Assembly (NCBI GenBank): GCA_963837345.1
Contig: CAWIMX010000001.1
Span: 2,542,001-2,606,000, forward strand
Reading direction: 5' to 3'
Source: CAWIMX01 sp963837345
Lineage (GTDB): Bacteria > Acidobacteriota > Vicinamibacteria > Vicinamibacterales > CAVVIG01
DNA: 64,000 nucleotides
The position numbers and the translations under genes were made by a program. The notes beneath the pieces were generated by a model. The model did not search any database, was not told the origin of the DNA, and worked only from the letters and a program-made list of their open reading frames with translations. This document shows positions 25,964 to 35,350 of this stretch, one piece after another (positions within the stretch are counted from its first letter, which is position 1; each line of letters opens with the position of its first letter).

Positions 25964-28900
25964 ATGCTCATCGATTCTTGTGGTCGCCTTTCGGCAATAT
26001 GCCGCATCGGGTGCGTGGCGCTCGGCCTTGCAGCCGCCCATGTTCCGATAGCGCGCGCGCAAGCGACGGCTGTCGCACTGGTTCAGCACGCGTCACGGGA
26101 CGCGGGCGCGACGGCCTCGGCGTCACTGGGGTTTTCGGCGAGCAATGCCGCGGGCGGTTTCATTGCGGTCGCGATCCGCGCAGGGGCGTCGGGCGAGACG
26201 TTCACGGTGAGCGACTCGAACGGCAATAGCTACCGGCAGGCGGTCCAGCTCAACGTCACGGTCGACACGCCGTACGGCGATACGCTGGCCATCTTCTACG
26301 CGGAAGATGTCCGCGTTGGTGCGAATACGGTCACGGTGTCGGACGGGAATTCGGGCTCGACGCTGCGGTTCGCGATTCTCGAATACGCGGGGGTGGCACC
26401 CACGAATGCGCTTGAGGGCGGTGTGGCGGCGCAGGGGGTGACCGCCTCGCCGTCGAGCGGGTCGTTGGTGACGACGGGCAACGGCGACCTGCTGCTGGGG
26501 GCGGTCATGTCGGCGGACGCACAGGGCTTCACCGCCGGGAGCGGCTATGCGATCGGGGATCGTGTCCCGAGTAGTCCATACACGAAACTGATCACGGAGG
26601 CCCTGATTCAGCCGGCGGCCGGCGCCGCATCGGCGACGGCGTCGTTGAGCGGGTCCAACCCGTGGGGCGCGACCCTGGCCGCCTTCCGCCCCTCCGCCGG
26701 CTCCACAGCCGCGCCGGACCTGAGGCTGATCAAGACCCACACCGGCAATTTCACGAAGGGCCAGGTCGGCGCCACCTACCGCCTGACGGCGGGCAACGTC
26801 GGCACCGGCCCGACCAGCGGCACGGTAACCGTCACCGATACGCTGCCGAGCGGTCTCACGGCGACGAACCTGACGGGCACGGGCTGGACCTGCACGCTCG
26901 CCACGCTCACCTGCACCCGCAGCAGCGCCCTGGTGGCCGGCGCCAGCTACCCCGTGATCGCCCTGACGGTGACTGTCTCCGGGTCAGCCCCAGCGACCGT
27001 GACCAACACCGCCACCGTTGCTGGCGGCGGCGAGGGCAACACGGCGAATGACACGGCCAGCGACGTGACGGTTGTTGACGGCGGCGGCGGCTCTGACACC
27101 CAGCCCCCGACGGCGCCGACTGCGGTGACATCGACTGCGGCGGGGTCAGACGCGATCGATCTGGCGTGGACCGCGTCGACCGACGACGTCGGGGTGACGG
27201 CGTATCGCGTGGAGCGCTGCCAGGGATCGGGGTGCAGCGATTTTGGGGAAATCGCCAGCGTCAGCACGGCTCCGGTGACCGGTTCGCTGTCCGCGTCTGC
27301 GAACCCGAATTACTTCAAGGACGCCACCGGCACGCCCCTCATCCTCAATGGATCGCAGACCTGGAACAGCTTTCAGGACTGGGGCGCCAACGGCACGCTG
27401 CGGACGCTCGACTTCACAGCATTCGTGAACTTCTTGGTCGCCCACGGCCACAACTTCACGCTGCTGTGGCGAACGGAGATGCCAAAGTTCTGCGGGTTGC
27501 CGACCGGTTCGTCCACCGACTTCGTCGTGAGCCCACATCCATGGGAACGGACGGGCCCAGGCAACGCGACCGACGGAGGGTTGAAGTTCGACCTCACGAA
27601 GTTCGATCAGGCGTACTTCGATCGCCTTCGGACCCGTGTGCAAGCCCTCGACGATGCCGAAATATACGCCGGTGTGTACTTGTTCACTGGCGAATGGCTG
27701 AACGTGTTCCGGTGTTCGACGGACGGATATCCCTTCACCGGCGCGAATAATGTCAATGGCATCGACGATGGCTACGACGGCGGGAATTCCGGCGCCGGCT
27801 CCATGTCGATGACGTCTCCGAATGCCATCACTGATCTGCAGGATGCGTACGTGCGGAAGGTGATCGACTCGTTGAACGACCTGCCGAATGTCCTCTGGAT
27901 TGTGTCGGAGGAGGCTCCGGGCAATTCGACCTGGTGGAACGGTCATCTGATTTCGCAAATCCATGGGTACGAAGCCAGCAAGCCGTTTCAGCATCCCGTC
28001 GGATACGCGCCGCTCAGCAGCTATGACAATTCTCCCGCTAACAGCGACGCCGACTGGATCGCCATCGGTGCGGGATCCACGTGTGGGTCCGGCACGCCGC
28101 CCTGCAAAGTGGCCGTCAACGACTCGGACCACACGTATTTCGGCATGTGGAACGATTCCGCCCAGACGAACAGGAACTGGGCCTGGGAGAACTTCACAAG
28201 TGGGATTCAGGTCATGTTCATGGATCCGTACGTCGTGCACTACCCCCGCGAGAGCCGCAACCTCTGCCCATCGCCGACCAACGGCATCTGCAGCGGCCCT
28301 GACGCGCGCTGGGACAACTTCAGGGACACGCTCGGCCAAATTCTCACGTACTCCCGCAAGCTGAACCTCGCCACCGTCCTGCCGCAGAGCGCCCTGTGCT
28401 CCACCGGCCATTGCCTGGCCCAGACGCCGAGCGTCGGCGCCGAATACCTGGTCTACGCGCCGGGCGGCGGTTCATTCACGGTGAACCTCTCGGCGATGCC
28501 GAGTTCGCGGACCCTGGCCGTCGAGTGGCTCAACCCGTCGACGGGCGCGACGATCCCGGGCGCGTCGATTCCGGCCGGATCCTCGTCACAGTCCTTCACG
28601 CCGCCGTTCAGCGGCGATGCCGTGCTCTATCTGGTGGATTCGGCCGGCCATGCGGGCCCCCACTCTTCTCCGTCGACGCCGTCCACGTCGTACCACGACT
28701 CCGGCCTGTCCGCCGGCACCTACCGCTATCGCGTGCGCGCGGCCGATGCGGCCGGGAATCTCAGCGCGTCTTCGAACGTGGCCAGCGCGACCGTGGACGG
28801 ATCTTCTGGCGGCGGTGGTGGTGGCGGCGGCATCTCGCTCGTGCAACACACATCGACGGATGCGGGCGCCACGGCATCGGCGTCGTTGGCGTTTCCGACG

Positions 28901-31264
28901 GCCAACACCGCCGGGAACTTCATCGCGGTCGTGGTGCGCGCCGGGGCCGCCGGTGACACGTTCGCCGTCGGCGATTCGCGCGGCAATACGTATCGGAAGG
29001 CCGTTCAACTCGATGTCACCGTCGACACGCCCTACGGCGATACGCTGGCGATCTTCTACGCCGAAAACATTGGCAGCGGTCCGAACACCGTGACCGTCTC
29101 CGACGGCGCGCCCGGATCGACGCTGCGGCTCGCCGTTCTCGAATACTCCGGCGTGGCGGCAACGGGCTCGCTGGAAGGCGGCATTGCCGCGCAAGGCGTC
29201 AGCGCCACGCCCTCGAGTGGGCCGCTGTCCACGACCACCAACGGCGATCTGCTGCTCGGGGCCATCATGTCTGCGAACGGCCAGGCGTTCACGGCTGGCG
29301 GCGGATTCGCGATCGAGGATCGTGTCCCCGGCGGCTCGACCACGAAGCTGATGACGGAAGATAGGGTCCAGTCGACCGCGGGCAGCGCGTCCGCGACTGC
29401 GTCGTCGGGCGGGTCAGACGCGTGGGGCGCGGTGCTCGCGGCCTTCCGCGCCGCCGGTGCCGGTTCTTCAGGCGGTGGAACCCTCTCCATCGCTCCGCGG
29501 ACGACGGTGCTCACGCCCACTCTGTCGCAGCCGTTTACCACGGCAGGTGGGACCGGTACGGTCACCTGGGCGGTCGACGGGGTGCCGGGCGGCTCTGCCT
29601 CCAGCGGCACGATTTCCGCGTCCGGCGTGTATACGCCGCCGGCGGCGACCGGCACGCATACCGTGACCGCGAGCGATCAAGGGCAGTCGTCGAACGCCAC
29701 GGTGTACGTGTCGACGTATCCGGGCACGTTCACCCGCGACGTCGACAATCTGCGGACCGGTTTGAACTCGCGGGAAACGGTGCTGTCGCCGGCCAACGTG
29801 GATGCCACGCAATTCGGGAAGCTGTACAGCTATGCCATAGACGGCGTCTCCGATGCGTCTCCGCTGTATGTCGCCGGCGTGAACATCCCCAGCAAGGGCC
29901 TGCGCAACGTCGTCTACGTGGCGACGGAGCACGACAGCGTGTACGCCTTCGACGCCGACGGGTTGCAGAGCGCGCCGCTCTGGCAGGTGAGCTTCATCGA
30001 TCCGACTCACGGTGTCACGACGGTGCCGCCGTCCGATACCGGCGAATGCTGCGACATTGCCCCGGAGATTGGCATTACGGGCTCGCCGGTGATTGATGCG
30101 TCGACGAACACGCTCTACGTCGTCGCGAAGACGAAGGAAGTATCCGGCGGCGCCACGACCTACGTCCATCGGCTCCACGCGCTCGACATCACCACGGGCA
30201 GCGAGAAGGTTGGCGGGCCGGTGGTGATTCAGGCGACCGTTGCGGGCGCGGGCGATGGATCGACGAACGGTCAGCTGCCGTTCATCTCGCTTCGCGAGAA
30301 CCAGCGCGCCGCCCTCCTCCTGAACAACAACGTCGTGTACATGGCGTTTGCCGGCCACGGCGACCGGCCGCCATATCACGGGTGGGTGCTCGGCTACAAC
30401 AAGAGCACGCTGCAGCCCGTGATGGCGTTCAACGCCACGCGCAACGCCGAGGGCGGCGGCATCTGGCAGAGCGGCGATGGCCTGGCCACGGACGCCAGCG
30501 GGAACATCTTCTTCGTCACGGGCGACGGCACGTTCGACGCGAACAGTGGCGGCCCGGATCTTGGCGACAGTATCGTCAAGATCAGTCCCGCGGGCGCCGT
30601 GCTCGACTACTTCACCCCGCACGACCAGGCGACCATGGACGCGAACGACATCGATCTAGGATCGGGCGGCACCATCCTGCTCCCCGATCAACCAGGCACG
30701 CATCCGCATCTCGCACTCAGCGCGGGCAAGAACGGCACGGTCTACGTCGTCGATCGCGACAACATGGGCCACTACAGGACCGGCGACGACAGTCAGATCG
30801 TGCAGTCGATCGTGAATATCTTCCCCGGCTGGACCTACACGACCGGCAACTTCAAGGCGCCGGTGTACGGGAATGGCACCTTGTATTTCAGCGCCGACGC
30901 TGACTACATCAAGGCCTTCCCCATGTCGAACGGCCTGCTGTCGACCGCGCCCACGTCGCAGTCGTCCTTCGTCGTCAATTACCCGGGCGCGACGCTCGGC
31001 TTGTCGTCGAACGGCACGACGAACGCCATTCTTTGGGTCGTCGAACGGATCGACGTCGATCCGCTGGGCTCGGGGACGCGAGGCCCCGGGATCCTGCATG
31101 CCTTCGACGCCGCGAATCTGGGCGTGGAGCTGTACAACAGCAATCAGACGGGCGGCAGGGACACGCTGGACTACGCGGCGAAATGGGCGGCGCCGCTCGT
31201 GGCAAACGGGAAGGTCTTCGTCGCCACGAACAGCGGATTGGCGGTGTTCGGACTGTTGCGGTAG
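25964..31264 (+). CDS. 1766-residue secreted mosaic protein (duplicated module, DUF11, split FN3, glycosidase-like barrel, PQQ-like propeller)
   Basis: ATG 25964 follows GGAGGAGAG and opens a signal peptide (cleavage near ARAQA, residue 33). Visible order: module A (38-246); DUF11-type Ig domain (about 252-370, RLIKTHTGNFTKGQVGATYR); first half of an FN3 domain (383-435, YRVERCQGSGC); a catalytic-looking barrel plus beta-sandwich (about 440-900; NPNYFKDATGTPLILNGSQT, VLWIVSEEAPGNSTWWNGH, VEWLNPSTGATIPGA), like the DUF4038/collagenase-associated glycosidase family; the second half of the FN3 (YHDSGLSAGTYRYRVRAADA); a poly-Gly linker; module A again (958-1165); an Ig-like strand set; and a C-terminal beta-propeller with PQQ-type repeats (1260-1766, VVYVATEHDSVYAFDADG). 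It is probably extracellular polysaccharide-acting or adhesive. The substrate is unknown. Confidence 0.85.
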   Translation: MLIDSCGRLSAICRIGCVALGLAAAHVPIARAQATAVALVQHASRDAGATASASLGFSASNAAGGFIAVAIRAGASGETFTVSDSNGNSYRQAVQLNVTVDTPYGDTLAIFYAEDVRVGANTVTVSDGNSGSTLRFAILEYAGVAPTNALEGGVAAQGVTASPSSGSLVTTGNGDLLLGAVMSADAQGFTAGSGYAIGDRVPSSPYTKLITEALIQPAAGAASATASLSGSNPWGATLAAFRPSAGSTAAPDLRLIKTHTGNFTKGQVGATYRLTAGNVGTGPTSGTVTVTDTLPSGLTATNLTGTGWTCTLATLTCTRSSALVAGASYPVIALTVTVSGSAPATVTNTATVAGGGEGNTANDTASDVTVVDGGGGSDTQPPTAPTAVTSTAAGSDAIDLAWTASTDDVGVTAYRVERCQGSGCSDFGEIASVSTAPVTGSLSASANPNYFKDATGTPLILNGSQTWNSFQDWGANGTLRTLDFTAFVNFLVAHGHNFTLLWRTEMPKFCGLPTGSSTDFVVSPHPWERTGPGNATDGGLKFDLTKFDQAYFDRLRTRVQALDDAEIYAGVYLFTGEWLNVFRCSTDGYPFTGANNVNGIDDGYDGGNSGAGSMSMTSPNAITDLQDAYVRKVIDSLNDLPNVLWIVSEEAPGNSTWWNGHLISQIHGYEASKPFQHPVGYAPLSSYDNSPANSDADWIAIGAGSTCGSGTPPCKVAVNDSDHTYFGMWNDSAQTNRNWAWENFTSGIQVMFMDPYVVHYPRESRNLCPSPTNGICSGPDARWDNFRDTLGQILTYSRKLNLATVLPQSALCSTGHCLAQTPSVGAEYLVYAPGGGSFTVNLSAMPSSRTLAVEWLNPSTGATIPGASIPAGSSSQSFTPPFSGDAVLYLVDSAGHAGPHSSPSTPSTSYHDSGLSAGTYRYRVRAADAAGNLSASSNVASATVDGSSGGGGGGGGISLVQHTSTDAGATASASLAFPTANTAGNFIAVVVRAGAAGDTFAVGDSRGNTYRKAVQLDVTVDTPYGDTLAIFYAENIGSGPNTVTVSDGAPGSTLRLAVLEYSGVAATGSLEGGIAAQGVSATPSSGPLSTTTNGDLLLGAIMSANGQAFTAGGGFAIEDRVPGGSTTKLMTEDRVQSTAGSASATASSGGSDAWGAVLAAFRAAGAGSSGGGTLSIAPRTTVLTPTLSQPFTTAGGTGTVTWAVDGVPGGSASSGTISASGVYTPPAATGTHTVTASDQGQSSNATVYVSTYPGTFTRDVDNLRTGLNSRETVLSPANVDATQFGKLYSYAIDGVSDASPLYVAGVNIPSKGLRNVVYVATEHDSVYAFDADGLQSAPLWQVSFIDPTHGVTTVPPSDTGECCDIAPEIGITGSPVIDASTNTLYVVAKTKEVSGGATTYVHRLHALDITTGSEKVGGPVVIQATVAGAGDGSTNGQLPFISLRENQRAALLLNNNVVYMAFAGHGDRPPYHGWVLGYNKSTLQPVMAFNATRNAEGGGIWQSGDGLATDASGNIFFVTGDGTFDANSGGPDLGDSIVKISPAGAVLDYFTPHDQATMDANDIDLGSGGTILLPDQPGTHPHLALSAGKNGTVYVVDRDNMGHYRTGDDSQIVQSIVNIFPGWTYTTGNFKAPVYGNGTLYFSADADYIKAFPMSNGLLSTAPTSQSSFVVNYPGATLGLSSNGTTNAILWVVERIDVDPLGSGTRGPGILHAFDAANLGVELYNSNQTGGRDTLDYAAKWAAPLVANGKVFVATNSGLAVFGLLR
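26075..26700 (+). repeat. internal repeat module, copy 1
   Basis: It encodes about 208 residues beginning ALVQHASRDAGATASASLGF and ending AWGAT/LAAFRPSAG-like sequence. The copy at 28835-29457 has roughly 70% identical residues by eye, including the shared segment TVDTPYGDTLAIFYAE. The two are separated by about 2.1 kb. Confidence 0.85.
27271..28670 (+). other. glycosidase-like module inserted inside an FN3 domain
   Basis: An FN3 domain starts at about 27091 (PPTAPTAVTSTAAGSDAIDL) and breaks after GEIASVST. Its remaining strands resume at about 28675 (STSYHDSGLSAGTYRYRVRA, then ASSNVASATV). The 1.4 kb between them encodes the barrel and C-terminal beta domain. Joined across the gap, the FN3 reads as an ordinary one. 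Confidence 0.7.
28835..29457 (+). repeat. internal repeat module, copy 2
   Basis: It encodes SLVQHTSTDAGATASASLAF to GAVLAAFRAAGA. It matches copy 1 at 26075-26700 along its whole length with no large gap. The copy follows a GGGGGGGG linker. Confidence 0.85.
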
Positions 31265-31975
31265 TTCCGCCGCCGTCGACTGCCGCCGCGCTCTCGCTGA
31301 GCCAGGAGGCGTGGGTTCTAGCGCGGACGGCGACACTGTCCCAGCACTGTTCAGTGTGCCGTTCGACAGTCGTCGATCGACTCGTCGTGAGAGTGGGATA
31401 GCACCCGACACGCCGGGCCTTGGCGAACGCGCACCTCGGAGACTGCGTTGGCGGCATCGCCGATCATCTAGAATATCAACATGAGCCCCGCATCATCCTC
31501 GAAGCCCCGATCGAGACGCGCCAGTCCGAAACGGCGCAACCTGTTCAAATCGTCGGCTGTGTCGGCCACCCGCAGCCTCGAGATCGCAAATGTGGAGCGT
31601 CGTCAGGCCCACAATGCCTCTCGAGGCCGGCAGAAGCAGGCTCGTCGCGACAGGAAGAACTGACGCCTGCTCCCCTGGCACGAGGCGCTCGACTCATGGA
31701 TTCGTCATGAGCACACTTCCCGCGCCGTTCACGCCAGTGGCGGCAATCGGCCCTCGGACGTGGTGGGATGGCGGCGCGCAGCGGAGGCGCCCGCCCGGTT
31801 TCAGCGGAATCACGCGCAGGATTCCCTGACCTGCGCCGCGTATTTCAGCATGCTGCCTGCCGCAGGACAGGGCGGTCAAGGCAGAAACCTCATTGGGTTG
31901 GGGCTACGCGCTACAACGTCGTCGCGCCTGCTGAAAGTGAGCCCGCGAAGACCCCGATGAATCGAGAGACCGACC
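31265..31975 (+). other. 711-bp stretch with no secure gene
   Basis: It lies between the mosaic protein and the phosphoketolase-ATPase run. Only a doubtful small basic frame (31481-31663) is seen. It should hold the promoter of the long operon, but no convincing -35/-10 pair or TGNACA element was recognised. Confidence 0.5.
31481..31663 (+). CDS. possible very basic small protein
   Basis: The 60-residue frame MSPASSSKPRSRRASPKRRN continues to RGRQKQARRDRKN. It is rich in Arg, Lys and Ser, with a pI that would be very high, and has no recognised domain. It could be a nucleic-acid-binding peptide or simply an open frame. The ATG follows an AT-richer stretch (TCTAGAATATCAAC) but no clear ribosome-binding site. 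Confidence 0.3.
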   Translation: MSPASSSKPRSRRASPKRRNLFKSSAVSATRSLEIANVERRQAHNASRGRQKQARRDRKN

Positions 31976-34339
31976 ATGGAAGCCAGAACACTCACGCCGG
32001 AGTTGCTCCGCCAGATCGACGCCTACTGGCGCGCCGCTAACTATCTGTCGGTCGGTCAGATCTATCTGTATGACAATCCGCTGCTGAAACGGCCGCTCAC
32101 GATGGTGGACGTCAAGCACATGCTGCTGGGACACTGGGGCACGACCCCGGGGCAGAACTTCATTTACGTGCATTTGAACCGGGTCATCAAGAAGTACGAC
32201 GTCGACATGATTTACATCTCCGGCCCCGGACATGGCGGTCCGGCCGTCGTGGGCAACACGTACCTCGAGGGCACGTACAGCGAGATCTATCCCGACATCA
32301 GCCAGGATGAGGCCGGACTTCGGAAGCTCTTTCTCCAGTTCTCGTTTCCCGGAGGCATTCCCAGCCACGCGTCGCCCGAGTGCCCTGGCTCGATCCACGA
32401 GGGCGGCGAGCTGGGCTATTCGCTCAGTCACGCGTTCGGCGCGGTCTTCGACAATCCCGATCTCGTCGTCGCCTGCGTCGTCGGCGACGGCGAGGCGGAG
32501 ACAGGCCCCCTGGCCACCGCATGGCATTCGAACAAGTTCCTCGATCCCGTCACCGACGGCGCGGTGCTGCCCATCCTGCACCTGAACGGCTACAAGATTG
32601 CCAACCCGACCGTGCCCGCCCGCATCGAGCGGGAGGAGCTGGATCAATGGCTTCGCGGTTGCGGGTGGACGCCGCACTATGTCGAGGGGCACGAACCGGC
32701 GCTGATGCACGAATCCATGGCGGCGACGCTCGACCAGGTGATGGAGGAGATCAAGAGAATCCAGCACGAAGCGCGCGCCCTCGGCCGACCCACGCGTCCG
32801 CGCTGGCCGATGATTGCCCTCAATTCACCCAAGGGCTGGACGGGGCCGAAATGGGTGGACGGCCTGCAAATTGAGGGCACGTTCCGCGCGCACCAAGTGC
32901 CGCTCGCCGTGGATGCCGCGCATCCCGAACATCTCGAGCAGTTGGAAGCCTGGCTCAAGAGCTACCGGCCCGAGGAATTGTTCGATGAGTCGGGTCGGCT
33001 GCACGCCGAACTTGCCGAGCTGGCGCCGAAGGGTGAGCGCCGGATGGGCGCCAATCCGCACGCCAATGGCGGCATGCTGCTCCGCGACCTGCTCATGCCG
33101 GACTTTCGGAACTACGCGGTGGAGGTGCCGTCACCGGGATCGGTGCGTGCCGCCGACACGCACGAGCTCGGAGTGTTTCTGCGCGATGTGACCAGGCTCA
33201 ATCGAGCGCAACGCAATTTCAGAATTTTCGGACCCGACGAAACACTCTCCAATCGGTTGAACGCGGTCTTCGAGGCGACCGACCGTCAATGGGACGCGCG
33301 GATGCAGGACAACGACGAGTTCCTCGCCCCGGATGGCCGCGTGATGGAAATGTTGAGCGAGCATCAATGCGAAGGCTGGCTCGAAGGCTATCTCCTCACT
33401 GGCCGCCATGGACTGTTCAACTGCTACGAGGCGTTCATTCATATCATTGATTCAATGTTCAACCAGCACGCCAAGTGGCTGAAGGTCACCGCGGGCCTCG
33501 CCTGGCGGAGGCGGATTGCGTCCTTGAACTACCTGCTGGCGTCGCATGTCTGGCAGCAGATGCACAACGGGTTTACCCATCAAGACCCCGGTTTCATCGA
33601 TCATGTCGTGAACAAGAAGGCCTCGATCGTGCGCGTGTATCTGCCGCCGGACGCCAACTGTTTGCTCTCGGTGATGGATCACTGCCTGCGGAGCCGCCAC
33701 TACGTCAACGTCGTGATCGCAGGAAATTACCAGGCGCCGCAGTGGCTGGCTATGGACGCCGCCGTCACGCACTGCACGGAGGGGATCGGCATCTGGCCGT
33801 GGGCCAGCAGCGACCACGGCGCGGCTCCCGACGTGGTGATGGCGTGCTGCGGCGACGTGCCCACGCTGGAGACCCTGGCCGCCGTCTCGATCATGCGCGA
33901 GCATCTGCCCGACCTGAATGTCCGGGTGGTCAACGTCGTCGACCTCATGAAGCTGCAGCCGCAGAGTGAACACCCGCATGGATTGAGCGACGTCGATTTC
34001 GACGGCCTGTTCACCAAGGACAAGCCGGTCATCTTCGCCTTCCACGGCTACCCGTGGCTCATCCATCGCTTGACCTACCGCCGCACCAACCACGACAACA
34101 TCCACGTCCGCGGCTACAAGGAAGAGGGCACCATCACCACGCCGTTCGACATGACGGTGCTGAACGATCTGGACCGGTTCCATCTCGTGATGGACGCGGT
34201 CGATCGCCTGCCGCAGACCGGCGACAAAGGCCTCTCGCTCAAGCGGCAGCTCAGCAAGAAGCTCGTCGAGCACAAGCAATACATCGGGACGCACGGCCAA
34301 GACATGCCGGACATTCGGAACTGGACATGGAACGGATGA
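31976..34339 (+). CDS. xfp: phosphoketolase (xylulose-5-phosphate/fructose-6-phosphate)
   Basis: The 787-residue protein is full length for the family. Thiamine-diphosphate enzyme motifs are clear: ISGPGHGGPAVVGNTYLEGT, the family signature SHASPECPGSIHEGGELGYS, the TPP/Mg motif GDGEAETGPLATAWHSNKF (about 171-189), and the second-half YEAFIHIIDSMFNQHAKWLK. It splits xylulose-5-P or fructose-6-P with phosphate to acetyl-phosphate plus an aldose phosphate, in the cytoplasm. It starts the run that leads with 7- and 2-bp gaps into DUF389 and the N-ATPase, so acetyl-phosphate metabolism and ion pumping are probably expressed together. Confidence 0.95.
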   Translation: MEARTLTPELLRQIDAYWRAANYLSVGQIYLYDNPLLKRPLTMVDVKHMLLGHWGTTPGQNFIYVHLNRVIKKYDVDMIYISGPGHGGPAVVGNTYLEGTYSEIYPDISQDEAGLRKLFLQFSFPGGIPSHASPECPGSIHEGGELGYSLSHAFGAVFDNPDLVVACVVGDGEAETGPLATAWHSNKFLDPVTDGAVLPILHLNGYKIANPTVPARIEREELDQWLRGCGWTPHYVEGHEPALMHESMAATLDQVMEEIKRIQHEARALGRPTRPRWPMIALNSPKGWTGPKWVDGLQIEGTFRAHQVPLAVDAAHPEHLEQLEAWLKSYRPEELFDESGRLHAELAELAPKGERRMGANPHANGGMLLRDLLMPDFRNYAVEVPSPGSVRAADTHELGVFLRDVTRLNRAQRNFRIFGPDETLSNRLNAVFEATDRQWDARMQDNDEFLAPDGRVMEMLSEHQCEGWLEGYLLTGRHGLFNCYEAFIHIIDSMFNQHAKWLKVTAGLAWRRRIASLNYLLASHVWQQMHNGFTHQDPGFIDHVVNKKASIVRVYLPPDANCLLSVMDHCLRSRHYVNVVIAGNYQAPQWLAMDAAVTHCTEGIGIWPWASSDHGAAPDVVMACCGDVPTLETLAAVSIMREHLPDLNVRVVNVVDLMKLQPQSEHPHGLSDVDFDGLFTKDKPVIFAFHGYPWLIHRLTYRRTNHDNIHVRGYKEEGTITTPFDMTVLNDLDRFHLVMDAVDRLPQTGDKGLSLKRQLSKKLVEHKQYIGTHGQDMPDIRNWTWNG

Positions 34340-34346
34340 CACCGCG

Positions 34347-35348
34347 ATGCCGCTGCGATTGATTGAGATGGTGTTGCGCGAGAAGGACGGCGGAGAAATC
34401 GGCGACCTGCTCAAAGAGCACGCGGTGGTCGAACACCGGGAGATCCGATTGGCGGACGGTGAAGTACTGCTGCGAATTCTGTTGCAGGGCGACAAGAGCG
34501 AGGCGGTGCTGGATCTATTGGAGAAACGGTACGCGAGCCAGGAGGGCTACCGAGTCGTGATTCTCCCGGTGGAGGCCACGTCGCCACGAATCGAGCCGGC
34601 GACAGACTCGACCGCCGAGCGCGTCCCGGAACAACAATCGCCGGACCGAATCAGCCGGCAGGAGTTGTACGAGGACATCAGCGACGCGGCGCGCTTTTCG
34701 CGGGTGCATTTTGCGATGGTGGTGCTCTCGACCATCGTGGCGGCGATCGGCCTGTATTACGACAGCGTGGCCATCGTCATCGGAGCGATGGTGATGGCGC
34801 CCTTGCTCGGCCCGAACGTGGCGTTGGCGCTCGGCACGACATTGGGAGACGTGCCGCTGCTTCGCCGCGCGCTCCTGACGGCCCTGACCGGGATCGCGAT
34901 CACGATGGCGCTGTCGGTGGTCCTCGGCGTCCTGCTGCAGGTGAACCCCGCATCGCCCGAACTGGCGTCCCGCGACGCGGTGGCCATAGGCGACATGGTC
35001 GTGGCGTTGGCCTCGGGTGCCGCCGGCGCGGTGGCATTCACGACGGGTGTGTCGGCGACCTTGATCGGCGTGATGGTGGCGGTGGCGTTGTTGCCGCCGC
35101 TGGTCACATTCGGGCTGCTGCTGGGCGGCGGGCATCTGGCGCCGGCCATGGGCGCGTTGTCACTGTTCCTGATGAACCTGATCGGCATCAACCTCGCTGG
35201 AGTGACGACGTTTCTTGTGCAGGGCATCCGCCCGGCGACCTGGTGGGAGAAGGACCGGGCCGTGAAGGCCACGCGCATCGCCATCGGGCTGTGGGCGACG
35301 CTGCTGGCAGGGTTGGTCGGCGTGATCCTGCTGGCGCGAAAGGGCTGA
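34347..35348 (+). CDS. DUF389 membrane protein
   Basis: The 333-residue protein has an N-terminal soluble domain of about 100 residues (MPLRLIEMVLREKDGGEIGD, a ferredoxin-like fold in this family) followed by six or so membrane helices of DUF389. The hallmark is DSVAIVIGAMVMAPLLGPNV, then AFTTGVSATLIGVMVAVALL and LFLMNLIGINLAGVTTFLVQ. The biochemical function is unknown; a transport or carrier role has been suggested. It sits 7 bp after xfp and 2 bp before atpD, so it belongs to the same transcript. Confidence 0.88.
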   Translation: MPLRLIEMVLREKDGGEIGDLLKEHAVVEHREIRLADGEVLLRILLQGDKSEAVLDLLEKRYASQEGYRVVILPVEATSPRIEPATDSTAERVPEQQSPDRISRQELYEDISDAARFSRVHFAMVVLSTIVAAIGLYYDSVAIVIGAMVMAPLLGPNVALALGTTLGDVPLLRRALLTALTGIAITMALSVVLGVLLQVNPASPELASRDAVAIGDMVVALASGAAGAVAFTTGVSATLIGVMVAVALLPPLVTFGLLLGGGHLAPAMGALSLFLMNLIGINLAGVTTFLVQGIRPATWWEKDRAVKATRIAIGLWATLLAGLVGVILLARKG

Positions 35349-35350
35349 AT

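Noticed and set aside
31420..31710. 96-codon plus-strand frame before phosphoketolase
   Set aside because: No start signal or domain and composition as in noncoding sequence; only the basic 31481 frame is kept, at low confidence.
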